NCBI GenBank assembly: GCA_028699365.1
Contig: JAQVUQ010000068.1
Span: forward strand, 1 to 9,992
Direction: 5' to 3'
From: UBA5359 sp028699365 [NCBI: bacterium]
GTDB lineage: Bacteria; UBP13; UBA5359
Length of the DNA: 9,992 nucleotides
The position numbers and the translations under genes were made by a program. This document shows, piece after piece, positions 1 to 6,222 of this stretch. Within the stretch, counting starts at the first letter, position 1, and the number at the start of each line of letters is the position of its first letter. A model generated the notes under the pieces. The model saw nothing but the letters and a program-made list of their open reading frames with translations, did not search any database and was not told where the DNA came from.

Positions 1-1204
1 GCAGGTACCATCTGTCACCGATCTTGTAATATCCCAGCATATTGAGCTGCAAGTCGGAGAGATTGAAGAGCTCGGTGCTCAACTTGAGGCGGCTGCCGGG
101 AAGTATATCCAGAGCCGTGCCTATGCTGGACTCTATGAGGCCCGCCCGCAGTATCTGCCGGGGGCTGAGTTGACGGCCCACCTGCAGATTGAACCTGCTC
201 TGCTCATTGACGTCAGTCAACCCCAGCAGAAAGAACCTGTCGCCCGGCGGGCGCAACAGCAGGTTGACGTCGCCTCTGAAGCGGCTCTCTCTCCCCAGAT
301 AGTTCAGATCGAAATACGGCTCCACCCTGGTGTCGGAGATCCTTCTGACCAGATTTATGGTCGAGTTGATGGAATCCGCTGTCTCCTTTACCTCCCTGAC
401 GGCATCCTTCAAGTCAGAGCGGAAGGCCTTGTCGCCCACAATGGCATTGACGTTGTCCATCACGACTCCGGCCTTCGCACCGGCCGTTTTGACGTTCTTC
501 ACGGCCTGCTTGGTATCGTTGATAAAGGTCTCGTCCTGCGCCACTTCCAGTATCGCGCCGGATGTATCGCGTAAATTGGCGGACATAACGCTCAGATTAT
601 TCACCATATCGCCGATACCGGGCTGATTGGACGCTATCATCGCATTCAGAGCATCGGCCGCCGCTGCCGTCTTCTCGGTGGTAAGGCGCAGGCTGCTGAT
701 GGAAGCCTTGAAGTCGCGCTGCAGCGCCGGATCACCTATCAGACCGTTGATAGCCCCCAGAGCGACCGAAGCCCGGTTCATTATCTCATCGGTGCGCGCC
801 AGCAACTGATCGATGCGTACCGGCGAAGTCCCGTTGACGATATCGCCTTGTTTGACCGGAACCCCGTCCCTGGTATCCGGTATAATATCGATAAATTTGT
901 CGGCAATCAGGACACCGGAACTTATATTATACAGGTAATCGCTGTAGAGTTTAACATCGGAATTCACCCAGACGCCTACCTTGGCCTTCTGGGAATCCGA
1001 TATGGTCACCTCGGTCACCCGCCCGACATCCACACCGGCCAGTCGCACCGGGGCTCCTTTCTGTATTCCGGCTCCATAATCGTAGAGAACTACGAATTCG
1101 TAGCCTCTCTTCTCCAGGCCGTATCCGCCGACGCGATAAAGCACGGCAAAGAGCAGCAGCAGCGCCGCTACGGTTATAATTCCGACTTTAGCTTCCGAAC
1201 TCAT
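1..1204 (-). CDS. mlaD: MlaD-type MCE protein with C-terminal beta-barrel-like region, partial (3' end missing)
   Basis: This is the substrate-binding, membrane-bridging subunit of the Mla phospholipid transporter. The frame is open from an ATG at 1204 to the left edge, giving 401 codons with no stop. Residues 7-23 form one N-terminal membrane anchor with no cleavage site. Residues about 36-112 are an MCE domain (GAPVRLAGVDVGRV at 50-63, then short beta strands). About 130-295 is a long helical stretch. From about 295 to the edge, short alternating strands with aromatic ends (PYFDLNYLG, RFFLLGLTD, LRAGLIESSIG) look like an outer-membrane barrel. Classical E. coli MlaD is about 180 residues, so this is the elongated type described in Veillonella parvula, where MlaD bridges both membranes. 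The start lies 6 bases after the mlaF stop. Its ribosome site GGGAGG (1215-1220) lies inside the mlaF 3' end, so the two are translationally coupled. The MCE assignment is firm; the barrel is inferred from the strand pattern. Confidence 0.9.
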   Translation of the reverse strand, partial: MSSEAKVGIITVAALLLLFAVLYRVGGYGLEKRGYEFVVLYDYGAGIQKGAPVRLAGVDVGRVTEVTISDSQKAKVGVWVNSDVKLYSDYLYNISSGVLIADKFIDIIPDTRDGVPVKQGDIVNGTSPVRIDQLLARTDEIMNRASVALGAINGLIGDPALQRDFKASISSLRLTTEKTAAAADALNAMIASNQPGIGDMVNNLSVMSANLRDTSGAILEVAQDETFINDTKQAVKNVKTAGAKAGVVMDNVNAIVGDKAFRSDLKDAVREVKETADSINSTINLVRRISDTRVEPYFDLNYLGRESRFRGDVNLLLRPPGDRFFLLGLTDVNEQSRFNLQVGRQLSPRQILRAGLIESSIGTALDILPGSRLKLSTELFNLSDLQLNMLGYYKIGDRWYL

Positions 1205-1210
1205 ACCAGA

Positions 1211-1966
1211 TTAACCTCCCAGACCAAGCTTGATAGGTCCTTCCGCCCGGCCCTGAAGAAATTGCTGTACCAGCGGATCATCCGAATTTCTGACCTCATC
1301 CACCGTTCCTTTGATCATGACCCGGCCTTCGTGCAGCATGACGATTCTGTCTGAAAGGGCATAGACTGTCGGCATGTGATGGGTCACTATGACCATGGTC
1401 GGACGAAGACGCCGCTGCAAAGCGTCTATCTTCTCCTCGATGGTACTGGTAGTGACCGGGTCCAGACCCGTCGTCGGCTCGTCGAAGAGCAGTATCTCCG
1501 GTTCCAGGGCCAGCGCCCTGGCCAGAGCCACCCTCTTCTGCATACCCCCGGAGAGTTCCGACGGATAGAGCTGCTCCGTCCCCCCCAGCCCTACCATATC
1601 CAGCTTCTCCGCCACCTTGAGCGCTGCTTCCTCCCGCGTCAGAGACGTATGCTGCCGTAGCGGGAAAGCCACATTATCGCCTACCGTCATGGAATCGAAC
1701 AGGGCTCCGTACTGGAACACCATACCCATCCTGCGACGCACCCGGTTCAACGCTGCATCCCCCATAGCGGTGATATCCTCGTCTTCAATATAGACGTGCC
1801 CGGCGGTGGGACGCAGCAAGCCGATAATATGCCGCAGCAAGGTGCTCTTGCCACAGCCGCTGAGTCCGATAATGGAAACAACCTCACCGCGCTCCACCGT
1901 CATGTTTATATCGCTCAGCACCCTCCGGGTGCCGAAATCCTTGCTCAGTCCCTCTATCCTGATCAT
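1211..1966 (-). CDS. mlaF: MlaF-type ABC transporter ATP-binding protein
   Basis: This is the cytoplasmic ATPase that powers the MlaE permease in phospholipid transport between inner and outer membrane. All ABC motifs are intact in 251 residues: Walker [10 protein letters not shown] (34-42), Q-loop glutamine 85 in [13 protein letters not shown], signature LSGGMQKR (138-145), Walker B ILLFDEP (158-164) with catalytic Glu163, and switch His196 in VTHH. The phrase [11 protein letters not shown] and the short length are typical of the MlaF/Ttg2A subfamily rather than of sugar or peptide importers. The ATG overlaps the mlaE stop by four bases (ATGA), and the stop falls just before mlaD, so E, F and D form one operon. 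No STAS-domain mlaB or periplasmic mlaC gene lies within the visible part. Confidence 0.95.
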   Translation of the reverse strand: MIRIEGLSKDFGTRRVLSDINMTVERGEVVSIIGLSGCGKSTLLRHIIGLLRPTAGHVYIEDEDITAMGDAALNRVRRRMGMVFQYGALFDSMTVGDNVAFPLRQHTSLTREEAALKVAEKLDMVGLGGTEQLYPSELSGGMQKRVALARALALEPEILLFDEPTTGLDPVTTSTIEEKIDALQRRLRPTMVIVTHHMPTVYALSDRIVMLHEGRVMIKGTVDEVRNSDDPLVQQFLQGRAEGPIKLGLGG

Positions 1967-2763
1967 ATCTGCACCGGTGGAAAGAGCAGAATTGACAGGA
2001 AATAATTGACTATATATATCCAGATAATAGCCGCTACCACAGCCGATGTTATGGCCCGGCCGACACCGGCGGCTCCGCCTCGAGTATTCAGGCCCTTCTG
2101 GCAGCTTATTATAGCTATCAGGCCGCCGAAAATCACCGCTTTGATCAATCCTCCCCAGACATCCCGGACCGTCAACAGGGCGAGCATCGAACTCTTGTAG
2201 ACCGTCGGGTTCACCCCGGCCGAAAAGACGGCTACCAGATACCCTCCGGTCACGCCCATCAATCCGGCAAAGACGGTCAGCACCGGCAGCATAGTCAGGC
2301 AGGCCAGCAGCCTGGGCGTCACCAGATACTTCACCGGGCTGACGGCCAGCGAGCGCAAGGCGTCTATCTGTTCCGTCACCTGCATGGAGCCTATCTCCGC
2401 CGCTATGGACGAGCCCACCCGGGCCACCACCACCACCGCCGTCAGCACCGGCGCAATCTCCCGGACTACCGAGACGGCCACCATACCTCCAACGTATGAA
2501 CTGGCTCCGAAGCGCACAAACTGGGTGGCGGTATGATAAGCCAGAACCATGGCGCTGAAGGCAACCGTCACCAGCACGATGGGCATGGAGTTATAACCTA
2601 TCAGCGACATCTGATTGATGACTTCCCTGTAGTTCAATCTGCCGGTAAAGCCCTGATACACGGCCTGAGCCAACAAAATAAAGGCGGCGCCCATAGCCGA
2701 CAGATAGCACTCTACCGAGCGCCCTACATGCTCAAAAAAACCCGTGGCGGCGGATGATCTCAT
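1963..2763 (-). CDS. mlaE: MlaE-type phospholipid ABC transporter permease
   Basis: This is the inner-membrane permease of the Mla system, expected to form a dimer at the core of the MlaE-F-D complex. It has 266 residues, the usual length for the MlaE/Ttg2B family. The family hallmark lies at about 115-155: [13 protein letters not shown], then [20 protein letters not shown] and TPRLLA. Hydrophobic segments fall near 24-38, 60-78, 100-117, 152-180, 205-221 and 238-262. The ATG at 2763 follows a good ribosome site (GGGAGG, 6 bases upstream). It is the first gene of the mlaE-mlaF-mlaD operon and lies directly downstream of the sigma-H-like promoter copy at 2791-2830. Its 3' end overlaps mlaF by four bases. 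Assignment is by sequence pattern and gene order; the lipid substrate and transport direction are not visible here. Confidence 0.94.
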   Translation of the reverse strand: MRSSAATGFFEHVGRSVECYLSAMGAAFILLAQAVYQGFTGRLNYREVINQMSLIGYNSMPIVLVTVAFSAMVLAYHTATQFVRFGASSYVGGMVAVSVVREIAPVLTAVVVVARVGSSIAAEIGSMQVTEQIDALRSLAVSPVKYLVTPRLLACLTMLPVLTVFAGLMGVTGGYLVAVFSAGVNPTVYKSSMLALLTVRDVWGGLIKAVIFGGLIAIISCQKGLNTRGGAAGVGRAITSAVVAAIIWIYIVNYFLSILLFPPVQI

Positions 2764-2790
2764 CCGTTACCTCCCTAATAATACTATTAT

Positions 2791-2830
2791 TATATTCTAG
2801 TGTATACGGGGCCTATCCTGCAATGGGGAA
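2791..2830 (-). promoter_or_regulatory. Candidate sigma-H-like promoter of mlaEFD (repeat copy A)
   Basis: Read on the minus strand this holds GCAGGATAG, 12 bases, then CTAGAATAT. That fits the Bacillus sigma-H pattern (RnAGGAwWW, 11-12 bases, RnnGAATww) except at the last base of the first box and the first base of the second. Read as a sigma-A promoter it would be TTGCAG (2818-2823), 18 bases, TAGAAT (2794-2799), with a poor -35. The mlaE ATG would lie about 25 bases beyond the start point. The same 40 bases recur at 9212-9251 with three mismatches, again upstream of an envelope operon. Promoter activity is inferred. Confidence 0.6.
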
Positions 2831-2850
2831 GGATTTGGGATTGGAATAAT

Positions 2851-2875
2851 GAAAAAGAGCCCGCTTACAGGCTCC
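2851..2875 (-). terminator. Rho-independent terminator ending the accessory block
   Basis: On the minus strand GAGCCTG, loop TAAG, CGGGCTC forms a 7-bp stem with one G-U pair (2857-2874), followed at once by five T (2852-2856). It lies after the last gene of the AT-rich block and just before the mla promoter, so it would separate the two transcription units. Confidence 0.75.
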
Positions 2876-2913
2876 ATACGAAATACAACTCTGGTTGGTG
2901 GGTAAATTTAGAA

Positions 2914-3093
2914 TTATTTTGAAAACAACTTCATACGTGGTCTCTTTCTTTTGTTATCCAGCCTTTCGATCTCCGTGTTATAATCGGCGCAGGTCTTAAG
3001 CATGCGGTCGATAGTAGCAGATATTTCCCTATCCACGCTGTCGCTATTGACAACCCTTGCCCCTTTGGCTCCGATATGCAAGCCTAACTTCAT
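2914..3093 (-). CDS. Doubtful small hypothetical protein, possibly a gene remnant
   Basis: This open frame of 59 residues starts at an ATG at 3093; a GTG at 3105 would add four residues. I do not recognise it. The product is hydrophilic, with a helical middle (DREISATIDRMLKTC) and a strongly basic C-terminus (DNKRKRPRMKLFSK). No clear ribosome site precedes either start; the nearest purine-rich stretch is GGGTGG. Immediately upstream, at about 3113-3193, another frame reads a charged helix-like peptide ending in a stop but lacks a normal start codon. The pair may be remains of one decayed gene. It lies between the zinc-ribbon gene and the terminator at 2851-2875. If it is not a gene, the stretch 2764-3188 holds only the promoter and terminator. 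Confidence 0.3.
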   Translation of the reverse strand: MKLGLHIGAKGARVVNSDSVDREISATIDRMLKTCADYNTEIERLDNKRKRPRMKLFSK

Positions 3094-3188
3094 GTTCAAA
3101 ACCACCCGTTTACTCGGTTTTTCTCTTTTCCCTTTTAAGTTCTCTGTCCAGTTCTTTTAAGCATCGATTGACATTATTAACGAATTTG

Positions 3189-3806
3189 TTAATCTACAAG
3201 GAATAATTTATCATTTCGTGCAATTAGTCTTTTCTTACATGTCATACAGGATATTCCTCTAACTTCATCTTCCTTAAGAAACGAAACTTTTATTGATGCA
3301 CCGCAATAGGGACAACATCCCTCTTTATTAGAGGCATTCCCAGCAGAAACTCCTTCTACAAAATAAGCTAACCCCGCAAAGAATGCAACTATACCTATGA
3401 TCCAGCCTATAACAGGTATTATTACACCTAAAAAAAGACCGCCAACTATGCTGGCAATCATAGCTACGCATCCCTGACCAATTTGCTCATTTTTCCCAAT
3501 GACCGCATCATCAATTGTTAATTCAGTATATTTATTGAAATTCTTCTCGTCAAAAGGACAAGATGCAGAAGAATTGTCGATGTTACCTGATGCCTTTGCC
3601 CAATCTGTTTTTGCTCTTTCCCAAGAGAATGCATACTTAATAGCCTCAAGACCGTTAAGCTGTTTCTCAATCCTTTCATTAGACATTCCTGCATTTTGCT
3701 CATTTTCATTGTACAAAAGTTGGCTATTGGTGTTCTCCATATGTTTACATTTTATGCATTCTTTATCAAATTCCCCCATGACATATCCACATTTATCACA
3801 GAGCAT
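3189..3806 (-). CDS. Double zinc-ribbon membrane protein, function unknown
   Basis: This 205-residue protein has a clear three-part layout. An N-terminal zinc ribbon uses Cys3, Cys6, Cys17 and Cys20 (CDKC and CIKC). A soluble linker follows (about 25-110). A hydrophobic stretch at about 113-150, rich in Ile, Gly and Val, can cross the membrane once or twice as a hairpin. A C-terminal second ribbon uses Cys165, Cys168, Cys187 and Cys190 (CPYC and CMTC). With two membrane passes both ribbons would face the cytoplasm. The ATG at 3806 has a near-perfect ribosome site, AGGAGG, seven bases upstream, which supports real translation. Codon use is AT-rich compared with the flanking core genes. I do not recognise the family. 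Related layouts occur in cytoplasm-facing regulators and in accessory proteins of defence loci, but the function cannot be named from sequence. Confidence 0.8.
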   Translation of the reverse strand: MLCDKCGYVMGEFDKECIKCKHMENTNSQLLYNENEQNAGMSNERIEKQLNGLEAIKYAFSWERAKTDWAKASGNIDNSSASCPFDEKNFNKYTELTIDDAVIGKNEQIGQGCVAMIASIVGGLFLGVIIPVIGWIIGIVAFFAGLAYFVEGVSAGNASNKEGCCPYCGASIKVSFLKEDEVRGISCMTCKKRLIARNDKLFLVD

Positions 3807-3889
3807 TTACTAACCTCCTGACATGCACGATATCCCTTAGTAATTGTCAGCTTATCATCCACCAATTCCTGCTCTAGCATAGCTATTTT

Positions 3890-4447
3890 TCAACCGACTT
3901 TAATGTCTTGCGACCATTCAATCAAAACGTCCCAAGAATCGCTAATTACTTTTTCAATTTTCTGATTAGGCATATAGTGTTCATATACAACCAGGTTTCG
4001 AATCGCATTGATCGTTTGCATTACACAGGCTATTTCTCCGGGAAGAGTCTTATCGTTTCTTAATCTCGAAATTCTTTCTGAAAAGCCTTGTCCCCTTGCA
4101 GTATCACCTTCAATAATATCCAGCATTCTTATCATTTGCCGCCGCAGATCATCAAGATGGGCAGGAAAGCACCCATTCACAATCGTCCTTGTATCAGTCC
4201 GACTCTTGCTCTCGCTAAATTCACAAACCGTCTTTGCTTTTAATAGATTGATTAATTTCTTATTCTGCGAACACCCATGAGGGCACACCATCTGATGACG
4301 ATTTATTGTACCTTCTTCTTTAAGCAGCCTGCAAATCTGATTGACTTGTTGTCTTGGACGAATATTTGTCACGCCAGAGAGACAATCATCACATAGCCCT
4401 TTGGGAAAGACTTCTAATGTCTCAAGAATAAGCTCCCGGTTATACAT
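3890..4447 (-). CDS. Winged-helix-like protein with paired cysteines and an R-N-x6-H motif, function unknown
   Basis: This is a 185-residue protein from the ATG at 4447. A GTG two codons earlier would extend the frame, but the ribosome site GAGAGGTG (4451-4458) fits the ATG better. Residues 1-60 resemble a winged helix: helix ILETLEVF, then PRQQVNQICRLLKEEGTINR (31-50) as likely recognition helix and wing. Cys19, Cys22, Cys55 and Cys59 (CDDC and CPHGC) could bind one zinc. The C-terminal half is helical and contains R-N-L-V-V-Y-E-H (150-157), which fits the loose HEPN rule of Arg, Asn, then His six residues after Arg; this resemblance is weak. The gene lies 47 bases after the DUF5131 gene on the same strand. 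It may be the regulator of the block or bind nucleic acid otherwise. The winged-helix reading is fairly good; the HEPN reading is tentative. Confidence 0.75.
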   Translation of the reverse strand: MYNRELILETLEVFPKGLCDDCLSGVTNIRPRQQVNQICRLLKEEGTINRHQMVCPHGCSQNKKLINLLKAKTVCEFSESKSRTDTRTIVNGCFPAHLDDLRRQMIRMLDIIEGDTARGQGFSERISRLRNDKTLPGEIACVMQTINAIRNLVVYEHYMPNQKIEKVISDSWDVLIEWSQDIKVG

Positions 4448-4450
4448 ACT

Positions 4451-4458
4451 CACCTCTC
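4451..4458 (-). promoter_or_regulatory. Ribosome binding site deciding the start at 4447
   Basis: GAGAGGTG on the minus strand places its GAGG core five bases from the ATG at 4447. It overlaps the alternative GTG start at 4453, which is therefore unlikely. Confidence 0.6.
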
Positions 4459-4494
4459 ATTATCAGAACGGATAGTTAAAATAGCTGTCTGCTC

Positions 4495-5259
4495 CTAATT
4501 CCCATTCGGCAGTATACACGTCTTTTCCTGCTGCAAGGGAAAGCTAGCTTTGCTAACGGGCATTTCATCATAAACTCGCCCATGCAACTCACGTCCAGCT
4601 TGCTTCTTACGTATTCCGCCCCACTGCTTAAAGAAAAATGGAACTCCGGCGAGATTACATTGTGATAATATATCTTCAACCCATTCCGCTTGCATAGGCC
4701 GAGCACCCGGTCCGGATTCTCCGCCGACAATTACCCAGTCTATCATTTCAAGAGGTAATGTTCCCAACGGTCCGATCAGAGGCTCGCATGATAGAAAGCG
4801 AACGGCAGCCTCCACCTTCTCCAGATCAGCTATACGGGCAACGGCTGCAGCATTCTCAACGGTAACACCCATCCATATATTATCCGGCCACGGCAAATCA
4901 GGCGCCATCTCTGCCAATCTGGAACTGCGCTTGGTCAGTAATTGAAAGACGTGTTGCGGACAACGAATCATGGTATCGAAAACACGGCAAACAAAGGAAT
5001 AAGGAACTTCCTCATGAAACAGATCACTCATGGAGTTCACAAAGATCATAGTCGGCCGCCTCAATTTGGAAGGATAATCCAACACATCCTCATGCAAAGC
5101 AACTTGAAATCCGTTCCGGTAGCGCGGAGAGCCCATGGCCTGCAGCCGCCTGGCCATCCTTTCCGCATAGCAGTTCAGGCAGCCGCTGCTGATCTTGCTG
5201 CAGCCGGTAACGGGATTCCAGGTAGCCTGTGTCCATTCTATTTTACTGTTTGCCGGCAT
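4495..5259 (-). CDS. DUF5131 / phage Gp37-Gp68 family three-cysteine protein
   Basis: The protein has 254 residues, close to full family length. The signature cysteines are Cys20, Cys27 and Cys30 in TGCSKISSGCLNCYAERMA, the three-Cys motif that gives the partner TcmP its name. Other family blocks are present in order: IEWTQATWNP (7-16), FVNSMSDLFHE (73-83), FQLLTKR (105-111), GVTVEN (131-136), RFLSCEPL (154-161), VGGESGPGARPM (178-189), FFFKQWGG (208-215) and ELHGRVYDEMP near the end. The cluster layout and the LLTKR block recall radical SAM enzymes of the spore-photoproduct-lyase type, but the spacing C-x6-C-x2-C is not the usual C-x3-C-x2-C, so Fe-S chemistry is an inference. The ATG is five bases after the tcmP stop, and its AAGGAG ribosome site lies within the tcmP 3' end, so the two are co-translated. 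The biochemical role is unknown to me. Confidence 0.9.
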   Translation of the reverse strand: MPANSKIEWTQATWNPVTGCSKISSGCLNCYAERMARRLQAMGSPRYRNGFQVALHEDVLDYPSKLRRPTMIFVNSMSDLFHEEVPYSFVCRVFDTMIRCPQHVFQLLTKRSSRLAEMAPDLPWPDNIWMGVTVENAAAVARIADLEKVEAAVRFLSCEPLIGPLGTLPLEMIDWVIVGGESGPGARPMQAEWVEDILSQCNLAGVPFFFKQWGGIRKKQAGRELHGRVYDEMPVSKASFPLQQEKTCILPNGN

Positions 5260-5264
5260 ATAGA

Positions 5265-6155
5265 TCAGCTCCTTAGAACATATTCCGAAATACGCAAGGC
5301 TGCGCCAATAACACTGCGTTTGGGATTGGCTGTAGCGAAACAGAGCAAATAGAGCGGAACATTCTTTGTATTCTTGAGTTGAAGAGGGTTCTTAACTACT
5401 CCCGGGAATATTGTTTCCAGCCTTTCAACAAAGAAAGAAGCTATCTTTTTAAAATCTGCAGCACGAATGATCTCTTCATCTTCACCTAATAGATTCATCT
5501 GTCCGGAATCCTTATAAAAGGCGTCTATCCATTGCTCGGTTCCCAACATTCTCGTAAGTATCTCCCTGAGTATGCCCTGTGGCGGCTCTTTTCTTTGCAG
5601 AAAACGCATAGCCGCTCCCAAAGGGAATAAAATCCATAGATCTATAGCTCTAGTATCAGCAATTGTTTCCAACAAGGACCATTCTACCTGCATACCGTAA
5701 GGATCAAGAAAAACAACTGCCCTATTCATTGTCCAGTCCGTTGCTTGGCACCATATTTTCAAATAGTCGTTTGCGTCACCATTAACTATGGTTATTCGAT
5801 TTCTTCGTTGAGGATAAATCTCCTTTAGCCTGTTCAATTCTTCAGCATAGGACATATCTTTTTCTATAAACAGAAAGCGATCAAACGCCGGTTCTGTTTC
5901 AAGCGCTACAGCTGCGCTTCCCTTCAAGAAATCCTGAGTATCTTGTTCCAGCAATTCAGGTATTAAACATGTCTCATCTGCATCTTTCTTGTCAAGATGC
6001 ACATAACCGGTCCCGGCAAATGCATCCACATACGTAGTGGTGTAATGCCTTGCTTTTTCGTTAGATTTGAAAATAGTCGTATATGCCGGAAGATACTTCT
6101 TAACCCTGCTCAGTTTCTCCTCTGTCCAGTCACCGCCAAACTGATGCTTTAGCAT
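5265..6155 (-). CDS. tcmP: Three-Cys-motif partner protein TcmP
   Basis: This 296-residue protein matches the TcmP family, normally encoded beside a DUF5131/Gp37 protein as it is here. It has a methyltransferase-like Rossmann layout: motif I-like YVDAFAGTG (42-50), an acidic strand end FLFIEKD (94-100), NGDAND (125-130) at the usual motif III position, and the motif IV-like VVFLDPYGMQVEW (147-159). The C-terminal block PLYLLCFATANPKR (267-280) is typical of the family. An N-terminal GGDW and LPAYTTIFK segment is also common to it. The ATG at 6155 has a GAGGTG ribosome site four bases upstream. A strong promoter at 6194-6222 precedes it, so tcmP and the DUF5131 gene can form their own transcription unit. 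S-adenosylmethionine binding and the target (DNA, RNA or protein) are inferences from fold motifs. Confidence 0.88.
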   Translation of the reverse strand: MLKHQFGGDWTEEKLSRVKKYLPAYTTIFKSNEKARHYTTTYVDAFAGTGYVHLDKKDADETCLIPELLEQDTQDFLKGSAAVALETEPAFDRFLFIEKDMSYAEELNRLKEIYPQRRNRITIVNGDANDYLKIWCQATDWTMNRAVVFLDPYGMQVEWSLLETIADTRAIDLWILFPLGAAMRFLQRKEPPQGILREILTRMLGTEQWIDAFYKDSGQMNLLGEDEEIIRAADFKKIASFFVERLETIFPGVVKNPLQLKNTKNVPLYLLCFATANPKRSVIGAALRISEYVLRS

Positions 6156-6193
6156 TTTGCACCTCGAACAGCAAACATTTGTTCTTTAATGCA

Positions 6194-6222
6194 ATCATAG
6201 CGCTTGACAGCTTACATGTCAA
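6194..6222 (-). promoter_or_regulatory. Near-consensus sigma-A promoter of tcmP
   Basis: On the minus strand TTGACA (6217-6222) is followed by exactly 17 bases and TATGAT (6194-6199), one mismatch from the ideal sigma-A promoter. It overlaps the last codons of the upstream HEPN-like gene. The start point would be near 6187, about 32 bases ahead of the tcmP ATG. Confidence 0.8.
6204..6222. promoter_or_regulatory. Inverted repeat overlapping the tcmP promoter, possible operator
   Basis: TTGACA, seven bases, TGTCAA is a perfect 6-bp inverted repeat. One arm is the -35 box and the other lies in the spacer, so a bound repressor would block RNA polymerase. The candidate regulator in the same block is the winged-helix-like protein at 3890-4447. 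A 6-bp repeat can arise by chance. Confidence 0.4.

Noticed and set aside
170-1354. Several plus-strand open frames of 60-168 codons
   Set aside because: They lie opposite mlaD and mlaF, have no family resemblance, and are explained by the GC-rich coding strand.
3176-3193. ATTAAC/GTTAAT inverted repeat after the zinc-ribbon gene as a terminator
   Set aside because: The 6-bp stem is AT-rich and no T-run follows on the minus strand.
3830-3870. GCAGGAATT box upstream of the zinc-ribbon gene as a third sigma-H-like promoter
   Set aside because: The -35-like box fits, but no GAAT box occurs at the required 11-12 base spacing.
3752-3880. Minus-strand 42-codon frame between the winged-helix-like and zinc-ribbon genes
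   Set aside because: It overlaps the well-supported start of the zinc-ribbon gene in another frame, has no clear ribosome site and no recognisable content.
4476-4730. 84-codon minus-strand frame within the DUF5131 gene
   Set aside because: It lies in another frame of a gene with full-length family motifs.
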